Positions 18,856 to 29,044 of a DNA stretch of 64,000 bases are shown here, piece by piece (positions within the stretch are counted from its first letter, which is position 1; each line of letters starts with the position of its first letter). The DNA is from Alsobacter ponti (GTDB taxonomy: Bacteria; Pseudomonadota; Alphaproteobacteria; Rhizobiales; Beijerinckiaceae). The stretch is from positions 1-64,000 of the forward strand of contig NZ_JANCLU010000009.1 in NCBI RefSeq assembly GCF_024294805.1, given 5' to 3'. The notes beneath the pieces are model-generated. The model did not search any database, was not told where the DNA came from, and saw only the letters and a list, made by a program, of their open reading frames with translations. The translations under genes and the position numbers were made by a program.

Positions 18856-19239
18856 ATGCAAGCGACGCTTCTCGTGTTCCTGGGAGGCGGCCTGGGGGCC
18901 GCCTTGCGCCACGCCGTCAATCTCGGCGTGGGGCGGGTTCTCGGCACGGCGTTTCCCTGGCACACGCTGGTCATCAATATCGCCGGCAGCCTCGCCATGG
19001 GGCTTTTCGCCGGATGGCTGGCGATGCGCGCGCAGGCGCCGTGGTCGCAGGCGACGCGGCTGTTCCTGACGACGGGCGTGTGCGGCGGCTTCACGACCTT
19101 CTCCGCCTTCTCGCTCGACGCGGTGCTGCTGTGGGAACGCGGCGCGGCGGCGCTGGCGGGCGTCTACGTCGCCGCCTCGGTCGTCTTGTCCATCCTTGGC
19201 CTCGTCGCAGGCCTCGCCCTGATCAGGAGCCTGTCATGA
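18856..19239 (+). CDS. crcB: Fluoride channel CrcB/FluC
   Basis: CrcB exports fluoride as a dual-topology dimer. The 127-residue protein has four membrane segments and the family motifs GGGLGAALRHAVN, VINIAGSLAMG and TTGVCGGFTTFSAF with the fluoride-track phenylalanine and threonine. The ATG at 18856 was chosen over an upstream TTG at 18835. No fluoride riboswitch was seen upstream. The stop overlaps the next gene by 4 nt. Confidence 0.95.
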   Translation: MQATLLVFLGGGLGAALRHAVNLGVGRVLGTAFPWHTLVINIAGSLAMGLFAGWLAMRAQAPWSQATRLFLTTGVCGGFTTFSAFSLDAVLLWERGAAALAGVYVAASVVLSILGLVAGLALIRSLS

Positions 19240-20468
19240 GATCGCCACGCAAGCCCGGCGCGAAGCGCCCCGGCGGCGGCGGGAGCCGCGACCGACGGGG
19301 CGGTCCGCGCCCGTCCCGCCCGCCGTCGCGCGATGAGCGCGAGGAGCCCCGCGAGCGTCCCGCCGCGCGAGCGGCGCGCCCCCGCGGCGAGGAGCGCGAC
19401 GCGCCGCCGCCGCGCGCCGCGGCCAAGGCGACGCCCGCGCAACCGGCGCCGGCCGCCGCGCCCGCGCCGACCGTCGGCGTCCAGACGGTCGAGGTGACGC
19501 CGGACGAAGGGGGGATGCGCGTCGACCGCTTCCTCGAAGCGCGGTTTCCCGGGCTTTCGTTCAGCCATATCCAGCGCGTCGTGCGCAAAGGCGAGCTGCG
19601 CGTCGACGGCCGCCGCGTCGAGACCAAGGACCGGCTCGAGGCCGGGCAGAAAGTGCGCATCCCGCCGCTCTCGCTCGCCCCGCCGGAGACATCCAAACGC
19701 CCGCCCGGCGCCGACGAGCAGACGCGCGCGTTCCTGAAGTCGATCGTTCTCTACGAGGACGATGACATGATGGTCCTCGACAAGCCGATGGGCCTCGCGG
19801 TCCAGGGCGGGTCGGGCACCAAGAAGCACGTCGACGGCATGCTGGCGGCGTTGACCGACAAGCAGGGGCAGAAGCCGCGCCTCGTTCACCGGCTCGATAA
19901 GGACACGTCCGGCTGCCTGGTGATCGCCAAGACGCGCTTCGCGGCGTCGGCGCTGGCCAAGAGCTTCCGCTCGCGCGACACGCGCAAGACCTACTGGGCG
20001 TTGGTGGCCGGCGTTCCGCGCACCAAGCAGGGGCGTATCTCGACCTACCTCGCCAAGGGGGAGGATGACGACGGCGACGCCAAGATGCAGGTCGCCCGCC
20101 ATGGCGACGAGGGCGCGAGCCACGCCGTCACCTACTACGCCGTGGTGGAGACGGCGGCGCAGAAGCTCGCCTGGCTGTCGCTGAAGCCGGTCACCGGGCG
20201 CACCCACCAGCTGCGCGCCCACACCGCCCATATCGGCCATCCTATCGTCGGCGATCCCAAGTATTTCGACATCGAGAACTGGGAGCTGCCGGGCGGCATC
20301 CAGAACAAGCTGCACCTGCTGGCGCGGCGGATCGTCATCCCGCATCCGCGCACGGGCAAGCCGGTCGACGTCACCGCCAAGCTGCCGCCCCACATGCAGC
20401 AGTCGTGGAACCTGCTCGGCTTCGACGCCAAGCGCTACGACCCGATCGAGGACGCGCCGGAAGAGTAG
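19236..20468 (+). CDS. rluC: RluA-family 23S rRNA pseudouridine synthase (RluC-like)
   Basis: The enzyme isomerises uridines in rRNA. It has 410 residues. The first 80 are a disordered Arg/Pro/Ala-rich arm absent from E. coli RluC. An S4 domain spans about 95-140 (RVDRFLEARFPGLSFSHIQR). The catalytic domain has HRLDKDTSG at 218-226 with Asp221 as the predicted nucleophile. GRTHQLRAHTAHIGHPIVGD is the third motif. RluD is the alternative specificity. The ATG sits in the crcB stop (ATGA). Confidence 0.9.
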   Translation: MRSPRKPGAKRPGGGGSRDRRGGPRPSRPPSRDEREEPRERPAARAARPRGEERDAPPPRAAAKATPAQPAPAAAPAPTVGVQTVEVTPDEGGMRVDRFLEARFPGLSFSHIQRVVRKGELRVDGRRVETKDRLEAGQKVRIPPLSLAPPETSKRPPGADEQTRAFLKSIVLYEDDDMMVLDKPMGLAVQGGSGTKKHVDGMLAALTDKQGQKPRLVHRLDKDTSGCLVIAKTRFAASALAKSFRSRDTRKTYWALVAGVPRTKQGRISTYLAKGEDDDGDAKMQVARHGDEGASHAVTYYAVVETAAQKLAWLSLKPVTGRTHQLRAHTAHIGHPIVGDPKYFDIENWELPGGIQNKLHLLARRIVIPHPRTGKPVDVTAKLPPHMQQSWNLLGFDAKRYDPIEDAPEE

Positions 20469-20540
20469 GGACGCAACCGCCAGTTTGTTGCGGATTTGTT
20501 CTCGCCGTTCCACGCTGCGCGCGTGGACGAGGAGGACGAA

Positions 20541-20840
20541 ATGCGTTCCATGACAGGGGTGGTTGTGGCCGTTCTGGGACTGTTCGCGGCGACGGTGGCT
20601 CACGCGGCCACGACGGCGGCAGGCAAGCCGCTGGCGCGCGAGGCCCGCAAGGCGTGCTCGGAGCAGGTCAAGGCCAAGGGCCTGAAGGGCAAGGAGGCGA
20701 GCGCCGCGCGCGCGGCCTGCTTCGCCGAGCAGCGTCCCGATCTCGCGGCCCGTTCCGCCTGCCGCAAGGAAGCCAAGGCGAAGGGGCTCGCGAAGCCGGA
20801 GGCGGCCGCCTTCGTGAAGAGCTGCGCCGCAAAGAGCTGA
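20541..20840 (+). CDS. Small exported protein with two PsiF-like repeats
   Basis: The 99-residue product has a signal peptide ending in VAHA (MRSMTGVVVAVLGLFAATVA). Two repeats of the pattern C-x-x-x-x-K-A-K-G-L-x-G-x-x follow: ARKACSEQVKAKGLKGKEAS and ACRKEAKAKGLAKPEAAAF. This resembles the PsiF repeat, found in phosphate-starvation-inducible periplasmic proteins. The mature protein is very lysine- and alanine-rich, and its function is unknown. The ATG at 20541 follows GGAGG. A longer frame from 20496 has no leader. Confidence 0.75.
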   Translation: MRSMTGVVVAVLGLFAATVAHAATTAAGKPLAREARKACSEQVKAKGLKGKEASAARAACFAEQRPDLAARSACRKEAKAKGLAKPEAAAFVKSCAAKS

Positions 20841-21141
20841 GCGGCAAGGCCTGGCAAGGGCTGAGCGGCCAGGGCAAAGCGCAGGGCTGCGCCAGCGGCC
20901 TCGTTGGACCGAGCCCGCGTCGTCGGCCTGCTGTCCTGGCCGACGCGGCGGGAGCTGACGGCAAGGGGGCAGCGCGAGCGGCCGTCGCCGGCCTGCGGCC
21001 CGGGCTGACGCGGTGGGGCCGCCCGTCGAGCACGGCCGCGCGTTCTGGCGCAGCCATGGGCGGGCGTGGCGATGCCCCCGGCGGCGGTCGCCCGTCCGCC
21101 GGCACCGTCGCACGGTGGACAAACGGTCGCTGGCGCGCCAC
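20841..21141. other. 301-nt stretch without a supportable gene
   Basis: The DNA is very GC-rich and open in several frames. No translation resembles a known protein, and no ribosome binding site introduces a frame. An in-frame upstream extension of the next gene from 21013 is Arg/Trp-rich and not protein-like. It may be the remnant of a lost gene. Confidence 0.5.
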
Positions 21142-21942
21142 ATGGGCCGTATGAAGGACGAGATCATCATCAGCGACTGGTTCGGCGCCGGCGAGAACCG
21201 GCCCGATCCGCACAAGAGCATCCGCATGGAGGCCAAGGCCGCGCTGCCGCGCCGCTTCTACAAGGAAGCGGGCGTCGCGGCGACGCCGACCGGCTTCGTG
21301 CTGACGCTCGACGGACGGCCGGCGCGCACCCCCGCGCGTTCGCCGCTGGAGACGCCGGCGCAGGCCGCCACGCAAGCCGTGGCCGACGAATGGGCCGCGC
21401 AGGGCGATGTCATCGACCCCGCGAGCATGCCCTTCACCAAGCTCGTCAACACGGCGCTCGACGGCGTCGCGCGGCAGCGGGAGGCCGTGGTCGACGAGAT
21501 CGCGCGCTACGCCGGCTCGGACCTGCTGTGCTACCGCGCCGGCGATCCCGCCCGCCTGGTGGAGCGCGAGTCGGCGCACTGGGATCCGGTGCTCGCCTGG
21601 GCGCGCGATGAGCTGGGCGCTCGCTTCGTGCTGGCCGAAGGCGTGATGTTCGCGTCGCAGCCCGACGCCTCGCTGGAAGCGGTGCGAGAGGCCGTCGCCG
21701 CCGTGGTGAGCCCGCTGGCTCTGGCCGGCCTCTCGACCATCACTTCGCTCACCGGGTCAGTGCTGCTGGCGCTCGCGGTGGCGCGCGGTCGCCTCACGCC
21801 CGAGCAGGCGTGGACGGCGGCGCATGTCGACGAGGATTTCCAGATGGAGCTGTGGGGCTACGACGACGAGGCCCTGGAGCGCCGGGCGCGGCGCTGGCGC
21901 GAGATGGACGCCGCCGCGCGGCTGGTCGCGATGGTCGGCTGA
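21142..21942 (+). CDS. ATP12-type F1 ATP synthase assembly chaperone
   Basis: Alphaproteobacterial homologues of mitochondrial Atp12 are thought to protect the alpha subunit during F1 assembly. The product is 266 residues from ATG 21142, with an alternative ATG at 21151. Family segments are RRFYKEAGVAATPTGFVLTL, LDGRPARTPARSPLETP, PFTKLVNTALDG, SDLLCYRAGDPARLVERES and the C-terminal AHVDEDFQMELWG. It lies between the rluC-psiF genes and pccB. Confidence 0.92.
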   Translation: MGRMKDEIIISDWFGAGENRPDPHKSIRMEAKAALPRRFYKEAGVAATPTGFVLTLDGRPARTPARSPLETPAQAATQAVADEWAAQGDVIDPASMPFTKLVNTALDGVARQREAVVDEIARYAGSDLLCYRAGDPARLVERESAHWDPVLAWARDELGARFVLAEGVMFASQPDASLEAVREAVAAVVSPLALAGLSTITSLTGSVLLALAVARGRLTPEQAWTAAHVDEDFQMELWGYDDEALERRARRWREMDAAARLVAMVG

Positions 21943-21965
21943 GGCGTCTTTCCGCTCGTTTTCCG

Positions 21966-22000
21966 CCGCGTCCGCCTTCCGTCTGAGTGGGCGGACGCGG
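21966..22000 (+). terminator. Hairpin after the ATP12 gene
   Basis: CCGCGTCCGCC (21966-21976) and GGCGGACGCGG (21990-22000) form a perfect 11-bp stem with a 13-nt loop. It has no T-tract. It lies 23 nt after the ATP12-type gene and 62 nt before pccB, and may separate their transcripts. Confidence 0.4.
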
Positions 22001-22062
22001 TGGCGCGTGCTAATCAGCCGGCAGCGAAACGCTCCGCTCCGGGCGGAGGGGAAGGGCGACCG

Positions 22063-23595
22063 ATGAAGGACATCCTCGAAAAGCTCGATCAGCGGCGCGT
22101 CAAGGCGAGGCTCGGCGGCGGCGAGGCGCGCATCGCCGCGCAGCACGCGCGCGGCAAGCTGACGGCCCGCGAGCGCATCGAACTGCTGCTCGACCGAGGC
22201 TCCTTCGAGGAGTTCGACATGTTCGTGCAGCACCGCTGCGTGGACTTCGGAATGGAGGGCGCCAAGGTTCCGGGCGACGGCGTCGTCACGGGCTGGGGCA
22301 CCGTCAACGGGCGCACGGTCTTCGTGTTCGCCAAGGACTTCACGGTGTTCGGGGGCTCGTTGTCGGAGACCCACGCCGCCAAGATCACCAAGATCCAGGA
22401 CATGGCGCTGAAGATGCGCGCCCCGGTCATCGGCCTGTTCGACGCCGGCGGCGCGCGCATCCAGGAGGGTGTGGCGGCGCTGGGCGGCTATGGCGAGGTG
22501 TTCCGCCGCAACGTCGTCGCGTCGGGCGTCATTCCGCAGATCTCGGTCATCATGGGCCCGTGCGCCGGCGGCGACGTCTATTCGCCGGCCATGACGGACT
22601 TCATCTTCATGGTGCGCGACACGAGCTACATGTTCGTGACCGGCCCGGACGTCGTGAAGACCGTCACCAACGAGACCGTGACGTCCGAGGAACTGGGCGG
22701 CGCCAAGGTCCACACCACGAAGTCGTCGGTGGCGGACGGCGCCTGGGACAACGACGTCGAGGCGCTGCTGCAGGTGCGCCGGTTGATCGACTTCCTGCCC
22801 GCCAACAACACGCAGGGCGCGCCGGTGTGGCCCAGCCTCGACGTGGCGGACCGGGTCGACGCCTCGCTCGACACGCTGGTCCCCGACAATCCGAACAAGC
22901 CCTACGACATGAAGGAGCTGATCGCGAAAGTCGTCGACGAGGGCGACGTCTTCGAGATCCAGGAGAACTTCGCCAAGAACATCATCACCGCGTTCGGCCG
23001 CATGGAGGGCCGCACGGTAGGAGTGGTCGCCAACCAGCCCATGGTGCTGGCGGGCGTGCTCGACTCCGACGCCTCGCGCAAGGCGGCGCGCTTCGTGCGC
23101 TTCTGCGATGCGTTCAACATCCCGATCGTCACCTTCGTCGACGTGCCGGGCTTCCTGCCGGGCACGGCGCAGGAATATGGCGGCCTCATCAAGCACGGGG
23201 CCAAGCTGCTGTTCGCCTACAGCCAGGCCACCGTGCCGCTGGTCACGGTGATCACCCGCAAGGCGTTCGGCGGGGCCTATGACGTGATGGCTTCCAAGCA
23301 CATCGGCGCGGACGTGAACTACGCCTGGCCGACGGCGCAGATCGCCGTGATGGGCGCCAAGGGCGCGGTGGAGATCATCTTCCGGGCCGACATGAACGAC
23401 CCCGCCAAGATCGCCGAGCGCACGCGCGAGTACGAGGAACGCTTCCTGTCGCCGTTCGTCGCGGCCGAGCGCGGTTATATCGACGAGGTGATCATGCCGC
23501 ACTCGACGCGGCGGCGGATCGCCAAGGCGCTGGCCATGCTGGCGGAGAAGAACGCCGAGCTGCCCTGGAAGAAGCACGACAACCTCCCGCTTTGA
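22063..23595 (+). CDS. pccB: Propionyl-CoA carboxylase beta chain
   Basis: This is the carboxyltransferase that moves CO2 from biotin to propionyl-CoA, giving methylmalonyl-CoA. The ATG at 22063 gives 510 residues, the normal size. Both crotonase-like halves are visible: [20 protein letters not shown] with [20 protein letters not shown], then [20 protein letters not shown] with [20 protein letters not shown]. The biotin-bearing partner pccA lies 3.4 kb downstream at 26985, not adjacent. Confidence 0.96.
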   Translation: MKDILEKLDQRRVKARLGGGEARIAAQHARGKLTARERIELLLDRGSFEEFDMFVQHRCVDFGMEGAKVPGDGVVTGWGTVNGRTVFVFAKDFTVFGGSLSETHAAKITKIQDMALKMRAPVIGLFDAGGARIQEGVAALGGYGEVFRRNVVASGVIPQISVIMGPCAGGDVYSPAMTDFIFMVRDTSYMFVTGPDVVKTVTNETVTSEELGGAKVHTTKSSVADGAWDNDVEALLQVRRLIDFLPANNTQGAPVWPSLDVADRVDASLDTLVPDNPNKPYDMKELIAKVVDEGDVFEIQENFAKNIITAFGRMEGRTVGVVANQPMVLAGVLDSDASRKAARFVRFCDAFNIPIVTFVDVPGFLPGTAQEYGGLIKHGAKLLFAYSQATVPLVTVITRKAFGGAYDVMASKHIGADVNYAWPTAQIAVMGAKGAVEIIFRADMNDPAKIAERTREYEERFLSPFVAAERGYIDEVIMPHSTRRRIAKALAMLAEKNAELPWKKHDNLPL

Positions 23596-23603
23596 GCGGG
23601 AGG
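23583..23603. terminator. Hairpin containing the pccB stop codon
   Basis: CCTCCCGCT (23583-23591) and AGCGGGAGG (23595-23603) form a perfect 9-bp stem with a TTG loop. The pccB TGA spans the loop and the start of the right arm. It lies between convergent genes and probably serves as a shared 3' end. No T-tract is present. Confidence 0.45.
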
Positions 23604-23608
23604 CCCGC

Positions 23609-24571
23609 TCAGGCCGGCGCGCAGCGCCAGCCGTCGGCGAAGCGCACGGTGCTCAGATACGCGACCAGCCGCCGGCGGAAGGCGGCGAGGTCTGAGTCGG
23701 CGGGCTGCGGCGCGCCGGTCGCGCCCGCGGCGGGGGCGGGCGCGAGCTCCGGCCAGGGCGTCGCCGCGAACGCCTCGCGGTAGTCGCGCGCGAAGCGCGG
23801 GTCCCCGCGCCAGCCCGGCTCCCACGGCTTCGGCCGGTTGACGAAGTGCTGCACGATCGGCTCCACCAGCGCCTCGAGGTCGAGCAGCAGGAAGTCGCCC
23901 ATGAAGTTGTAGCGGGGCGAGAGCTTCGCGAACTGGCCCTGCACGACGGCGTTGAGCGCGCTCTGCTCGAGGAAGGCGCAACGCCCCGCATTGGCCGCCA
24001 GGAACGTCGTCGCGGCGCGCGGCACGTCGAGCTTCTCCCACATGTGCCGGTCGACCAGCGTGAGGCCGTTGTTGAAGTAGGGCGTCCCGCGCGACAGGCC
24101 GAGCCGGGCGCGGTAGGCCTGGAACTCCGCGGTGAGCGGCCCGTCCTCGAAATCCTTCAGGAAGATCATGTCCATCGCGGCGGCGAAGGGGAAGCCGCCG
24201 AGGTCGATGTCGGCCAGCCGCGCCAAGCCCGGGCGCTTCACCATCATGTCCGCGTCGATCGACACGTAGCGCTGGTGGCGCTCGGGCAGGACGCGGTGCA
24301 GCGCCAGCCGCCGGTTGACCGCCGAGGTGAAGTGGCCACGCACGGGCAGGCCCGCCACGTAGCGGTCCCAATCGACGTGCCGCACCTCGATGCGGCTGCG
24401 CAGCGCCGGGTCGAGCCGGTCGAAGCCGGGCGCGACGTCGCTCTCGTCGCAGAGGATGACGATCTCCAGCCCGTCCGAATCGTCCTGCCGAAGGATGCTC
24501 GCCGCCGTGACCACGGCGGGCCGGAAATAGTTGGCGTCCGGCGTCAGGCAGACGGCGAGCGGAGTGGCCAT
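23609..24571 (-). CDS. Glycosyltransferase family 8 protein
   Basis: GT8 enzymes transfer sugar from UDP-sugars with retention and often act on lipopolysaccharide core. The product has 320 residues with the nucleotide and metal site SIDADMMV (DxD at 106-108), an acceptor-loop FNNGLTLVDRHMW, and the C-terminal HFVNRPKPWEPGW, which matches the HxxGxxKPW signature of the family in relaxed form. There is no signal peptide. No other polysaccharide gene is adjacent, so its acceptor is unknown. A promoter should lie in 24572-24626. Confidence 0.85.
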   Translation of the reverse strand: MATPLAVCLTPDANYFRPAVVTAASILRQDDSDGLEIVILCDESDVAPGFDRLDPALRSRIEVRHVDWDRYVAGLPVRGHFTSAVNRRLALHRVLPERHQRYVSIDADMMVKRPGLARLADIDLGGFPFAAAMDMIFLKDFEDGPLTAEFQAYRARLGLSRGTPYFNNGLTLVDRHMWEKLDVPRAATTFLAANAGRCAFLEQSALNAVVQGQFAKLSPRYNFMGDFLLLDLEALVEPIVQHFVNRPKPWEPGWRGDPRFARDYREAFAATPWPELAPAPAAGATGAPQPADSDLAAFRRRLVAYLSTVRFADGWRCAPA

Positions 24572-24626
24572 GCAGGTCCCCGTACGGAATTGACCCTTCC
24601 AGCAGGACCATTCCGGCCCCGCGCCG

Positions 24627-25238
24627 TCAATGGGCGCGGAGCCAGTCGGCGGCGATTTCGAGATCCTCGCGTGTCAGCGCGTGGCCGGTCGCCAGTACCT
24701 TGCGCGTCACGCGCGCGCCGGAGCGGGTCAGCAACCCGGCCAAGCGCTCCGCGTCCGCGAGCGGGATGATGGGGTCCCTGTCGCCGTTCACCATCAGCAC
24801 CGGCGCGCCGCGCAGGTCCACCGGCTCTGGCGCCGAGAGCGGCGTCATGGCGCGCAGCAGCGCCGCGCCGGCCAGCGCGTCCGGCCGGCGCAGCAGCACC
24901 GCCGCCGCGATGTTCGCGCCGTTGGAGAAGCCGACCGCCACGGGCGCGGCGATGCCGTACTCGCTGCGCGCCCAAGCGACGAAATCGGCCAGCTCGTCGG
25001 CCCGCCGCTTCACGTCGTCCTCGTCGAACACGCCCTCGGCCAGGCGGCGGAAGAAGCGCGGCATCGCGCCCTCCATCACCTTGCCGCGCGGCGAGAGCAG
25101 CGCCGCGCCCGGCGCGATGGCGCGTCCGAGCCCGAGCAAATCGCTCTCGTCGCCGCCCGTGCCGTGCAGCAGCAGGAGCGGCGCGGCCGTCGCGTCTTCG
25201 GCCGGCACGAAGCGATGGATGAAGTCGGGGGAGGTCAT
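24627..25238 (-). CDS. MhqD-like alpha/beta-hydrolase (carboxylesterase)
   Basis: The protein has 203 residues of the phospholipase/carboxylesterase family. The oxyanion segment is LLLLHGTGGDESDLL, the nucleophile elbow GFSNGAN has Ser105, the acid is Asp155 in NGDRDPIIP, and the base is His186 in ATGHALT. It lies 10 nt downstream of an MhqO-like dioxygenase on the same strand. The same combination occurs in the quinone-responsive mhq genes of Bacillus. Hydrolysis of a ring-cleavage product is inferred from that pairing. Confidence 0.85.
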   Translation of the reverse strand: MTSPDFIHRFVPAEDATAAPLLLLHGTGGDESDLLGLGRAIAPGAALLSPRGKVMEGAMPRFFRRLAEGVFDEDDVKRRADELADFVAWARSEYGIAAPVAVGFSNGANIAAAVLLRRPDALAGAALLRAMTPLSAPEPVDLRGAPVLMVNGDRDPIIPLADAERLAGLLTRSGARVTRKVLATGHALTREDLEIAADWLRAH

Positions 25239-25248
25239 GCGGGTCTCC

Positions 25249-26193
25249 TTAAAGCGGCGGCAGCACGGCTTCGATGCGCGCGCGCCGCGCCTCGTACTGG
25301 GCGGGCAGCATCAGGCGCGAGCCCATCGTCTCGGCCGGTTCGTCGACGGCGAAACCGGGCTCATCGGTGGCGATCTCGAACAGCACGCCGCCGGGCTCGC
25401 GGAAATACACCGAGCGGAAATAGTTGCGGTCCTTCTGCTCGGTCGTGGCGATGCCCAGTTCTGCGCGCAGGCGCTCCGCCATCGCGGCCTGCTCCGCGTC
25501 GTCGCGGGCGCGGAAGGCGATGTGGTGCACCGTTCCCGCGCCGAGCCGCCCGCGCTCGCCCTCCACCGTCACCAGGTCGATGACGCCGCCGAGGCCGTCG
25601 CCGGAGGCCGCGAAGCGCTGGCGCGGGCCGTCCTCAGCGATCTCCTCGTAGCCGAAGATCCCGGTGAGCACGGCGGCGGTGCGGGCGGGCTCGCGCACGC
25701 CGAGCGTCACGCCGGCGAAGCCGCGTATGGCGGCCTCGGCGGGCGCATCCGCGCCGGTCCACGCCGGGCCGCCCGCGCCTTCGGCGCCTTCCGCGATGGC
25801 GAGCCGCATGCCGTCGGGGTCGGCGAAGGTGAGCACCGGCCGGCCGAAGCGGGCTGCGTCTTCCGTCGCGACGCCCGCCTGCGCCAGGCGCTCCCGCCAG
25901 AAGCCCAGCGAGCCCTCGGGCGCGACGAAGCTCGTCTCGCCGGTCTCGCCGGGTCCCACGCGGCCCGGCGCGGCGTTCGGCCAGGGGAAGAAGGTGAGGA
26001 TGGAGCCCGGCGTGCCGGCGGCGTCGCCGTAATAGAGGTGCCACGTGCCGGGGTCGTCGAAGTTGACGGTCTTCTTCACCAGCCGCAGTCCCATCAGCCC
26101 GGTGTAGAAGGCCAGGTTGCGGCGCGGCGCGCCGGCGATCGCGGTGACGTGGTGCAGGCCTGGGCTGGCCGTGCGGGCGGATGGTGCGGTCAT
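25249..26193 (-). CDS. MhqO-like ring-cleaving dioxygenase (VOC family)
   Basis: The 314-residue protein has two vicinal-oxygen-chelate modules. The first begins LHHVTAIAGAPRRNLAFYTG with GLRLVKKTVNFDDPGTWHLY. The second has HHIAFRARDDAEQ, and the end reads FREPGGVLFEIATDEPGF, supplying the His and Glu metal ligands. Family members handle hydroquinone- or catechol-like stressors. It is the first gene of a two-gene leftward operon. Its 5' region is shared with the divergent gene at 26441 and contains inverted repeats. Confidence 0.88.
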   Translation of the reverse strand: MTAPSARTASPGLHHVTAIAGAPRRNLAFYTGLMGLRLVKKTVNFDDPGTWHLYYGDAAGTPGSILTFFPWPNAAPGRVGPGETGETSFVAPEGSLGFWRERLAQAGVATEDAARFGRPVLTFADPDGMRLAIAEGAEGAGGPAWTGADAPAEAAIRGFAGVTLGVREPARTAAVLTGIFGYEEIAEDGPRQRFAASGDGLGGVIDLVTVEGERGRLGAGTVHHIAFRARDDAEQAAMAERLRAELGIATTEQKDRNYFRSVYFREPGGVLFEIATDEPGFAVDEPAETMGSRLMLPAQYEARRARIEAVLPPL

Positions 26194-26287
26194 GGAAGCC
26201 TCCGTGGCGTCTGTCTGCGCCCCACATGGCCAGGGTCTCCCTTGTGCTCAAGCCCGGCAAGGGGCCGCTTGCGCCGGCGCAACGGGA

Positions 26288-26332
26288 TTCAGGTTCAAAT
26301 AACCATCGATTCTCAGGCTCGATTTACCTGAA
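26288..26332. promoter_or_regulatory. Inverted repeat upstream of the mhqO-like gene
   Basis: TTCAGGT (26288-26294) and ACCTGAA (26326-26332) are perfect inverted arms 31 nt apart. A smaller palindrome, GGTT-CAAAT-AACC, overlaps the left arm. The stretch 26281-26340 is AT-rich for this genome (28 of 60 are G or C). It could be a repressor site for the divergent pair. No regulator gene is adjacent. Confidence 0.35.
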
Positions 26333-26395
26333 CCGCCGTTAAGACTGACGCATTAACCAGCCTCTCAGAGGTGTGGACCAATAGTTACCTCACGC

Positions 26396-26415
26396 AAGTG
26401 AATTTGATTTCACTT
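26396..26415. promoter_or_regulatory. Inverted repeat just upstream of the 26441 gene
   Basis: AAGTGAA (26396-26402) and TTCACTT (26409-26415) are perfect arms around TTTGAT, ending 25 nt before the ATG at 26441. The position fits either an operator over the transcription start or a 5'-UTR hairpin near the ribosome binding site GAAGGAGA. Confidence 0.35.
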
Positions 26416-26440
26416 CTATCTATCGAAGGAGATCGCGCCG

Positions 26441-26884
26441 ATGTTCCGCTCTCGCATTCAGAACATTGTCATTCGTCTTATCGAGAAGCAGAACGCCACG
26501 GCCGATGACGTCCGTGACCTGCGCAATGCGCTCGAAGAGGGCGGCTTCATCACGCAGGACGAGGCGGAAGCGTTGATCCGTGTCGAGCGGATGGTGCCCT
26601 CGACCTGTGAGGCCTGGGGCGAATTCTTCGTCGAAACGCTCACCGCGCACCTCGTATGGGAGCGCCGCCCCACCGGCGTCCTGCGCGCCGATGACGTCGC
26701 CTGGCTGATCCACCAGCTCGAGCAGCCGCGCGAGGCGGCGGCCGGCAATGTCGCCCCGCTGCTGGTGTCCCTGGTGCGCGAGGCCGAGCACGTCGACGAG
26801 CGCCTGCTCGCCCTGGCCCTGGCCGCCAATGGCGCGGGTTCGGCCGCTCCCGGCGCCGCGTCGCTCGCCGCGCGGGCTGCTTGA
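26441..26884 (+). CDS. Uncharacterised helical protein upstream of pccA
   Basis: I do not recognise a named family for this 147-residue protein. It starts MFRSRIQNIVIRLIEKQNAT and is predicted to be all helical. It appears to contain a degenerate internal repeat, with TADDVRDLRNALEEGG near 20-35 and RADDVAWLIHQLEQP near 86-100. A central segment, WGEFFVETLTAHLVWERRPTG, has the look of TerB-like or related cytosolic helical proteins. The tail is Ala/Gly-rich. A GAAGGAGA ribosome binding site and an AT-rich upstream region suggest strong or regulated expression. Confidence 0.7.
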   Translation: MFRSRIQNIVIRLIEKQNATADDVRDLRNALEEGGFITQDEAEALIRVERMVPSTCEAWGEFFVETLTAHLVWERRPTGVLRADDVAWLIHQLEQPREAAAGNVAPLLVSLVREAEHVDERLLALALAANGAGSAAPGAASLAARAA

Positions 26885-26984
26885 TCCGGGCGGCGTCTCA
26901 GTCCAACGAGTGAGTGGACGCTGCACCGCACACGCCGTAAGAAAAAGCCCTGGTTTTCCGAGCTCTCGAGCTTCTGGGCAGGGC

Positions 26985-28988
<2,004 letters not shown>

Positions 28989-28995
28989 TCGGCCT

Positions 28996-29020
28996 AAGCC
29001 GGCGCGCGCCGCGCCGGCTT
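28996..29020 (+). terminator. Hairpin after pccA
   Basis: AAGCCGGCGCG (28996-29006) and CGCGCCGGCTT (29010-29020) form a perfect 11-bp stem with a 3-nt loop. It lies 7 nt after the pccA stop and only 24 nt before the next start. There is no T-tract beyond the arm. Confidence 0.5.
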
Positions 29021-29044
29021 GAAGCGGGCGGTTACGCATGCGAG

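Noticed and set aside
21013-21141. An N-terminal extension of the ATP12-type protein
   Set aside because: The added residues are Arg/Trp/His-rich and unlike the family, and ATG 21142 gives the expected N-terminus.
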